From Rathayibacter sp. VKM Ac-2856 (GTDB lineage: Bacteria > Actinomycetota > Actinomycetes > Actinomycetales > Microbacteriaceae): DNA of 64,000 nucleotides. Below are positions 59,594 to 64,000 of this stretch, piece after piece (the stretch's first letter is position 1; the number at the start of each line of letters is the position of its first letter). The position numbers and the translations under genes were made by a program. Below the pieces are notes generated by a model, which did no database searches, had not been told where the DNA came from, and saw only the letters and a list, made by a program, of their open reading frames with translations. The stretch is taken from NCBI RefSeq assembly GCF_013205055.1, contig NZ_JABMLF010000006.1:248001-312000 (forward strand). The letters run 5' to 3'.

Positions 59594-61192
59594 GTGCTCA
59601 GCGTGCACGACCTCGAACTCCGAGTCGGCGCCCGACTCCTGATGGAGAACGTGTCCTTCAGAGTCGGCGACGGCGACAAGGTCGGCCTCGTCGGCCGCAA
59701 CGGCGCGGGGAAGACGACGCTGACCAAGGTCCTCGCCGGCGACCTCATCGCCGCCAAGGGCTCGGTCGACCGCGGCGGCGAGATCGGCTACCTCCCGCAG
59801 GACCCGCGCTCGGGCGACCCGGAGGAGCTGGCGCGCACGCGCATCCTCGACGCCCGCGGTCTCGGCCAGCTCGTGCTGGGCATGCAGGAGGCCACGGTCG
59901 CCATGTCGAGCAGTGACACGACGGTGAGCGAGGCCGGCATGAAGAAGTACGGCAACCTGACCGACCGCTTCCTCTCGCTCGGCGGCTACGCGGCGGAGGC
60001 CGAGGCGGCGTCGATCGCGAGCAACCTGAACCTGCCGGACCGGATCCTCGACCAGCCGCTGAAGACGCTCTCCGGTGGTCAGCGCCGCCGGATCGAGCTC
60101 GCCCGCATCCTCTTCTCGGACGCGCAGACGCTCATCCTGGACGAGCCGACCAACCACCTCGACGCCGACTCTGTCGTCTGGCTCCGCGAGTTCCTCAAGA
60201 GCTACCGCGGCGGCTTCATCGTGATCAGCCACGACATCGAGCTCGTGGGCGAGACCGTGAACCGCGTGTTCTACCTCGATGCGAACCGCCAGGTCATCGA
60301 CGTCTACAACATGAACTGGAAGAACTATCTGCGCCAGCGCGCGGCCGACGAGGAGCGCCGCAAGAAGGAGCGCGTCAACGTCGAGAAGAAGGCGGGAGCC
60401 CTGCAGCTGCAGGCCGCCCGCTTCGGCGCGAAGGCGTCCAAGGCCGCGGCGGCGCACCAGATGGTCGCCCGCGCCGAGCGGATGCTCAGCGGCCTCGAGG
60501 AGGTCCGCGCCGTGGACCGCGTGGCGAAGCTGCGCTTCCCGACCCCGTCCGCGTGCGGCCGGACGCCGCTGCAGGCGCAGAACCTCTCGAAGAGCTACGG
60601 CTCGCTCGAGATCTTCACCTCCGTCGACCTGGCGATCGACCGCGGGTCGAAGGTCGTCATCCTCGGGCTGAACGGTGCGGGCAAGACGACGCTCCTGCGC
60701 ATCCTCGGCGGCGTCGACGCTCCCGACACCGGCGTGATCGAGGCCGGCCACGGTCTCCGGATCGGCTACTACGCCCAGGAGCACGAGACGATCGACGTCA
60801 AGCGCTCGGTGCTGGAGAACATGGTCTCCTCGAGCCCGAACCTCACCGAGACCGAGGCCCGTCGCGTGCTCGGCTCGTTCCTCTTCACGGGCGACGACTC
60901 GCACAAGCCGGCCGGCGTCCTGTCCGGCGGTGAGAAGACGCGCCTCGCCCTGGCGATGATCGTCGTCTCCGGCGCGAACGTGCTGCTGCTCGACGAGCCC
61001 ACCAACAACCTCGACCCGGCCAGCCGCGAGGAGATCCTCGACGCACTCGCGCACTACGAGGGCGCGGTCGTCCTGGTGAGCCACGACGAGGGCGCCGTCG
61101 AGGCGCTGAACCCGGAGCGCGTGCTGATCATGCCCGAGGGCACCGAGGACCACTGGACCTCGGACTACCTCGACCTGATCATGCTGGCCTGA
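59594..61192 (+). CDS. ABC-F family ATPase (ribosome-associated type)
   Basis: 532 residues, two ABC domains and no membrane domain: the ABC-F pattern of translation factors. First module GRNGAGKTT at about 34, signature TLSGGQRRRIELA and Walker B LILDEPTNHLD; charged linker at about 245-300 (RRKKERVNVEKKAGALQLQ); second module GLNGAGKTT at about 357, signature VLSGGEKTRLALA, LLLDEPTNNLD. Such proteins bind the ribosomal E site and may regulate elongation or give resistance to antibiotics; the exact role is unknown. GTG at 59594 is preferred because the upstream frame precedes the promoter. Confidence 0.9.
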   Translation: MLSVHDLELRVGARLLMENVSFRVGDGDKVGLVGRNGAGKTTLTKVLAGDLIAAKGSVDRGGEIGYLPQDPRSGDPEELARTRILDARGLGQLVLGMQEATVAMSSSDTTVSEAGMKKYGNLTDRFLSLGGYAAEAEAASIASNLNLPDRILDQPLKTLSGGQRRRIELARILFSDAQTLILDEPTNHLDADSVVWLREFLKSYRGGFIVISHDIELVGETVNRVFYLDANRQVIDVYNMNWKNYLRQRAADEERRKKERVNVEKKAGALQLQAARFGAKASKAAAAHQMVARAERMLSGLEEVRAVDRVAKLRFPTPSACGRTPLQAQNLSKSYGSLEIFTSVDLAIDRGSKVVILGLNGAGKTTLLRILGGVDAPDTGVIEAGHGLRIGYYAQEHETIDVKRSVLENMVSSSPNLTETEARRVLGSFLFTGDDSHKPAGVLSGGEKTRLALAMIVVSGANVLLLDEPTNNLDPASREEILDALAHYEGAVVLVSHDEGAVEALNPERVLIMPEGTEDHWTSDYLDLIMLA

Positions 61193-61201
61193 CCGATGCT
61201 G

Positions 61202-61242
61202 ATGCTGATCGAGTAGGCCGCGGAGCGGGCGCATCGAGATCC
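61202..61242. repeat. CTGGTCGAG/TATCGAGAC repeat, copy C1
   Basis: Starts ATGCTGATCGAGTAGGCCGC and ends GCATCGAGATCC, 10 bases after the ABC-F stop. Confidence 0.65.
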
Positions 61243-61290
61243 ACCGGCGTCAGGCCAGGGGTGTGCAGACCCGCCCCGCAGTCGACGGTG

Positions 61291-61329
61291 GGTCTCGATA
61301 CGCCCCTTCGGGGCTACTCGACCAGCATG
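61291..61329. repeat. CTGGTCGAG/TATCGAGAC repeat, copy C2
   Basis: Reads GGTCTCGATACGCCCCTTCG to GGGGCTACTCGACCAGCATG, inverted relative to C1. The central stem is GCCCC/GGGGC rather than GCCGC/GCGGC. Confidence 0.7.
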
Positions 61330-61367
61330 ACCCGCCGCCGGCGCCTCCTCCGGGGAGATCCTCGAGC

Positions 61368-62228
61368 TCAGCGGGCGTCGAGCAGCTCGTCCTCGATCTC
61401 GGCGTCGCTGCGGCCCCGGCGGAGGCGGCGCTGCTCGCGGCGCTCCTCCGCGGCGATCACCTCGGGGTCGTCCGCGTTCCGGATGCGGTACTCGTGCCGG
61501 ATCGCCCAGGCGAGTCCGCCGAAGCCCATGATCGCGAACAGCACCCACTGGATCGCGTAGCTGATGTGCAGGCCCTCGTCCGCGACGGGCTTGATCGCGG
61601 CGAGCGGCCGCTCGTCGATCGGCGCCGGGTCCTCCTGGACGAGGAGTCCGTACCCGGTGGTGCGCACCGGCTCGTCGAGCTGGGCCGAGAGGTCGTCGAG
61701 CTGGATCGTGGCGATCTGGCCGGCGGGTGCGCCGCGGCCCTCGATGCGGCCCTCGCCGGGCTTCAGGCGGGCGGTGACCGTCACCTCGCCCGCGGGCGGA
61801 GCCGGGACCATGTCGGGAGAGTCCTGCTCGGAGCCGACGGGGACCCAGCCGCGGTCGACGACGAAGACGCTGCCGTCGGCCAGGCGCAGCGGCGTCAGGA
61901 TCTCGAAGCCGGGGTTGCCGTTGTACGGGCGGTTGCGGACGAGGGTCTCGTCTCCGGTCTCGTACACGCCGGTCACCTCGACCGGCCGGTACTCGAGTGC
62001 GTCGTCCCAGGCGGCACCGGCCGGGAGGAGTCCGTCGAGGGCGACCGGGTCGGCGTTCCAGTTGGCGGTGACCAGGCGGTTCGTGCTCGCGGCCTCGTCG
62101 AGGCGGGCGACCTGCCAACGCGACAGCAGGACGCAGGCGATTGCGAAGACGATCGTGAGGGCCAGGTAGCCGAACCAGCGGCGCGAGAACGCGAAGCGCC
62201 AGGACGGGCGCGACGCGGGCGCGGTCAC
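61368..62228 (-). CDS. SURF1 family cytochrome oxidase assembly protein
   Basis: 286 residues, one membrane span near each end (about 18-38 and 233-253), and a periplasmic-side domain between: the SURF1 fold. Conserved are LSRWQVARLDEA, EYRPVEVTGVYE, RNRPYNGNPGFEILTPLRLADGSVFVVDRGWVP and the late HISYAIQWVLFAIMGFGGLAW. It helps insert haem A in cytochrome aa3 oxidase. GTG start overlaps the stop of the small Cys protein gene by 3-4 bases. Confidence 0.9.
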   Translation of the reverse strand: MTAPASRPSWRFAFSRRWFGYLALTIVFAIACVLLSRWQVARLDEAASTNRLVTANWNADPVALDGLLPAGAAWDDALEYRPVEVTGVYETGDETLVRNRPYNGNPGFEILTPLRLADGSVFVVDRGWVPVGSEQDSPDMVPAPPAGEVTVTARLKPGEGRIEGRGAPAGQIATIQLDDLSAQLDEPVRTTGYGLLVQEDPAPIDERPLAAIKPVADEGLHISYAIQWVLFAIMGFGGLAWAIRHEYRIRNADDPEVIAAEERREQRRLRRGRSDAEIEDELLDAR

Positions 62229-62458
62229 AGCGCGGCTCCGCGATCGGTGGTGAGGAGCGGCTTCACATCGAGCGGGAACTCCCGGGCGGCGAGGAACTCG
62301 CGCAGGAACTCGAGGTGCTCACCGCAGGCCAGCCAGGTCTTCCGGCGGTCCTCCGCATGGATGCGCGGGTTCCGCCACTCGATGGCCCAGGTCGCGGTGA
62401 GCGGGCAGCCCGCGCGCGAGCAGGCGTGCTGGTCGGGCACGCCGCCGAGCGGGATCAC
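62225..62458 (-). CDS. Small Cys/His protein coupled to Surf1
   Basis: 77 residues, function unknown. Cys13, Cys18, Cys45 and His48, with His11 and His34, could bind a metal (ACSRAGC ... ACGEH). The rest is conserved-looking (WAIEWRNPRIHAEDRRKTWLACGEHLEFLREFLAAREFP). Short soluble protein without signal. GTG start overlaps the stop of the DUF3099 gene, and its own stop overlaps the Surf1 start, so all three are translated together. The position hints at a role in respiration, which is inference. Confidence 0.75.
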   Translation of the reverse strand: MIPLGGVPDQHACSRAGCPLTATWAIEWRNPRIHAEDRRKTWLACGEHLEFLREFLAAREFPLDVKPLLTTDRGAAL

Positions 62459-62805
62459 CGCCGGCCCTCGGTCGGGTCGCCGCCCTCGGGGGACTCGGCG
62501 GAGCCGGCTGCGCCACCGGCGGTCGGCGGCACGTACGGCGGCACCGGCCGGGAGAGCACGATCGCTCCGGGGCGCTCGACCGATCCGCTCTCGCCGGCGC
62601 TGCCGACGTTCGCGAGCACGACGGCGAAGTAGGGGAGCACGATGGCGCCGAGCGCGAAGAAGAGCAGCCACCAGCCCTGGGCGAAGATCAGGCAGATCAC
62701 GCAGACCATCCTGATGCCCATGGCGATGGAGTACTTGATCGCACGGGAGCGACGCGCCGCACTGGGCGACGGCGGGAGGGAGGTGAGCGATTCGCGGGGT
62801 TTCAC
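62455..62805 (-). CDS. DUF3099 domain-containing membrane protein
   Basis: 116 residues of the actinobacteria-specific DUF3099 family. An N-terminal Ser/Pro stretch (SLTSLPPSPSAARRSRAIKYSIAMGIRMVCV) leads into two membrane spans (about 28-42 and 46-66), followed by a hydrophilic tail with Pro/Gly/Glu. Function unknown. GTG start; TAGTCT on the minus strand lies 9 bases before it. First gene of the DUF3099-Cys protein-Surf1 operon. Confidence 0.82.
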   Translation of the reverse strand: MKPRESLTSLPPSPSAARRSRAIKYSIAMGIRMVCVICLIFAQGWWLLFFALGAIVLPYFAVVLANVGSAGESGSVERPGAIVLSRPVPPYVPPTAGGAAGSAESPEGGDPTEGRR

Positions 62806-62814
62806 AGCTCGATA

Positions 62815-62820
62815 AGACTA
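62815..62820 (-). promoter_or_regulatory. -10 box of the DUF3099-Surf1 operon
   Basis: TAGTCT on the minus strand, 9 bases before GTG, so the leader is at most a few bases. Confidence 0.5.
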
Positions 62821-62884
62821 CGTCGTGGGCGGCGGGCGGACCCCTGGCGTTCCCTCTCAGCGGATGTGTTGCGCATCGCGCCTC

Positions 62885-62890
62885 TAGGAT
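62885..62890 (+). promoter_or_regulatory. -10 box of the FabG-like gene
   Basis: TAGGAT with a leader of about 40 bases and GAGAGGGA as the ribosome-binding site. Confidence 0.5.
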
Positions 62891-62936
62891 GTAGGGGTCG
62901 TCCGGAGCCGCCCGCGCGCCGGCGGAGAGGGACACC

Positions 62937-63647
62937 ATGACCACGCCGCGCACCGTCCTCGTCACGGGGGGCAACCGGGGGATCGGCTACGCCATCGCCG
63001 AGGAGTTCGTGGCGGCCGGTCACCGGGTCGCGGTCACCGCGCGCTCCGGGTCGGGCCCCGAGGGCTCGTTCACGGTCGTCGCGGACGTCACCGACTCCGC
63101 CTCCATCGACGCCGCCTTCGCCCAGATCGAGGCCGAGCTCGGCCCGGTCGAGGTCGTCGTCGCCAACGCCGGCATCACCCGCGACATGCTGCTGCTGCGC
63201 ATGTCGGAGGACGACTTCACCTCGGTCGTCGACACGAACCTCACCGGCGCCTTCCGCGTGGTCAAGCGGGCGTCGAAGGGGATGCTCAAGCAGAAGTTCG
63301 GCCGCATCGTCCTGATCTCCAGCATCGTCGGCCTCTACGGCGGACCCGGTCAGATCAACTATTCCTCCTCCAAGGCCGCGCTCGTCGGCTTCGCCCGGTC
63401 GCTGACCCGCGAGCTCGGCGCCCGCAACATCACGGCGAACGTGGTCGCCCCGGGCTTCATCGAGACCGACATGACGGCGGAGCTCCCGGCCGAGCAGCAG
63501 GCGGAGTACCGCAAGAGCATCCCGCTCGCCCGCTACGGCACGGCCGCCGAGGTCGCGAAGGTGACCCGCTGGCTGGCGGGCGACGAGGCGGACTACATCT
63601 CGGGTGCGGTCATCCCCGTCGACGGCGGCCTCGGGATGGGGCACTGA
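62937..63647 (+). CDS. fabG: 3-oxoacyl-ACP reductase-like SDR protein
   Basis: 236 residues of the classical short-chain dehydrogenase family. NADPH site TGGNRGIG at about 10-17; NAG at about 80-82; catalytic Ser (ISSIVG), Tyr and Lys (YSSSK, about 144-148); PGFIETDM after the active site. The pattern matches mycobacterial MabA/FabG. It likely reduces 3-oxoacyl-ACP in fatty acid synthesis, but the gene stands alone with no other fatty-acid genes, so other substrates are possible. Confidence 0.85.
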   Translation: MTTPRTVLVTGGNRGIGYAIAEEFVAAGHRVAVTARSGSGPEGSFTVVADVTDSASIDAAFAQIEAELGPVEVVVANAGITRDMLLLRMSEDDFTSVVDTNLTGAFRVVKRASKGMLKQKFGRIVLISSIVGLYGGPGQINYSSSKAALVGFARSLTRELGARNITANVVAPGFIETDMTAELPAEQQAEYRKSIPLARYGTAAEVAKVTRWLAGDEADYISGAVIPVDGGLGMGH

Positions 63648-63650
63648 CCG

Positions 63651-63696
63651 TATCAGCTGTGGGCTTATATCCGGCGGATATCAGCTTTATGCTTAT
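63651..63696 (+). promoter_or_regulatory. Repeat-rich operator/promoter of the SatD gene
   Basis: TATCAGCTGTGGGCTTAT (63651-63668) and TATCAGCTTTATGCTTAT (63679-63696) are direct repeats 28 bases apart. Between them is the palindrome ATATCC-GGC-GGATAT (63667-63681). The -10 box TATGCT (63688-63693) lies in the second copy, 6 bases before ATG. Confidence 0.6.
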
Positions 63697-63699
63697 GGG

Positions 63700-64000
63700 A
63701 TGACCGAACCCTCCGTCGTCGCGGTGCTGCTCGACCTCGTCGACTCGCGCGAGATCGCCGAGCGATCGGCGGTGCAGCGCGAGATCGAGCGCGGCTTCGC
63801 GGCGGTCGACGCCGCGGTCCCCGCCCTCGAGCCTCTGCATCCCACGGTGGGCGACGAGTTCCAGGCGGTCTACGCCTCCGTGCCGGCTGCACTCGGCGCC
63901 ACGCTGCAGGCGCGGCTCGCACTGCCGCCGGGGATCGACTGCCGCGTCGGTCTGGGCCGCGGCCCCGTCCGGGTCGTCGGCTCGGGCGTCGCGGGCGATC
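63700..64000 (+). CDS. SatD family protein, N-terminal part
   Basis: About 100 residues of a gene cut by the window end. VVAVLLDLVDSREIAERSAVQREIE and the following PTVGDEFQAVYASVPAALGATLQARLALP and CRVGLGRGPVRVV match the SatD family start (a D-V/L-D-S motif and a GDEFQ motif). SatD was first linked to stress-associated loci in streptococci, but its function is unclear. The promoter carries repeats that look like binding sites, suggesting tight control. Confidence 0.7.
   Translation, partial: MTEPSVVAVLLDLVDSREIAERSAVQREIERGFAAVDAAVPALEPLHPTVGDEFQAVYASVPAALGATLQARLALPPGIDCRVGLGRGPVRVVGSGVAGD

Overview
The window is about 72% GC on both strands and reads as a continuous piece of actinobacterial chromosome. 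Indicators are RbpA, CarD and WhiA, the zwf-opcA pair, a PdtaR-like ANTAR response regulator, a DUF3099 gene, a suf operon carrying a Rieske gene, and many promoters whose -10 box lies 6-7 bases before the start codon. Gene content and the short CTCGATACG/CTACTCGAC repeats suggest Microbacteriaceae (Rathayibacter, Clavibacter or Curtobacterium-like). That placement is inference from memory. No transposase, phage, CRISPR array or rRNA was seen, and there is one tRNA.

Layout. 1-3053: end of gltB, gltD, pyruvate kinase. 3054-3744: gene-free repeat cluster. 3745-9659: Ppx/GppA, an aldose epimerase-like protein, a SNF2 helicase, an MpaB-like protein. 9660-10575: a gene-free array of eight ~103-bp tandem units leading into a TetR-CarD pair. 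11891-19998: small or poorly characterised genes, including an orphan DarT-like protein, a sulfhydrylase/monooxygenase pair, tRNA-Leu(CAA), an ANTAR regulator and a PdxH-like oxidase. 20090-38095: information processing (polA, rpsA, coaE, uvrB, uvrA, uvrC, rapZ, whiA), with a DUF885 peptidase and an exported beta-helix protein between them. 38317-43204: sodA, gap-pgk-tpiA, secG, rbpA. 43310-51794 (minus): the pentose-phosphate operon tkt-tal-pgi-zwf-opcA-pgl. 52114-54005: haem A synthesis (ctaB, ctaA). 54569-58719: Fe-S cluster assembly (sufB, sufD, Rieske, sufC, sufT). 58815-64000: bioY, an ABC-F protein, a DUF3099/small Cys protein/Surf1 operon, a FabG-like reductase and the start of a SatD gene.

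How it fits together. Central carbon metabolism is concentrated here: lower glycolysis and pyruvate kinase on one strand, and the oxidative and non-oxidative pentose-phosphate pathway on the other. Three nucleotide excision repair genes are close together. uvrA and uvrB each carry a promoter that matches the LexA-independent RecA-NDp/PafBC damage motif at consensus spacing, with weaker matches at polA and the SNF2 gene. Surf1 and the ctaA/ctaB genes both serve aa3-type cytochrome oxidase.

Most original observations: the 103-bp array with four internal sub-motifs per unit; a REP-like hairpin repeat whose two copies differ by compensatory changes; a stem that hides the ribosome-binding site of the sulfhydrylase gene; the orphan DarT-like gene; a small Cys/His protein coupled to Surf1; and the repeat-rich operator of the SatD gene. 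All calls come from reading sequence by eye, without database searches.
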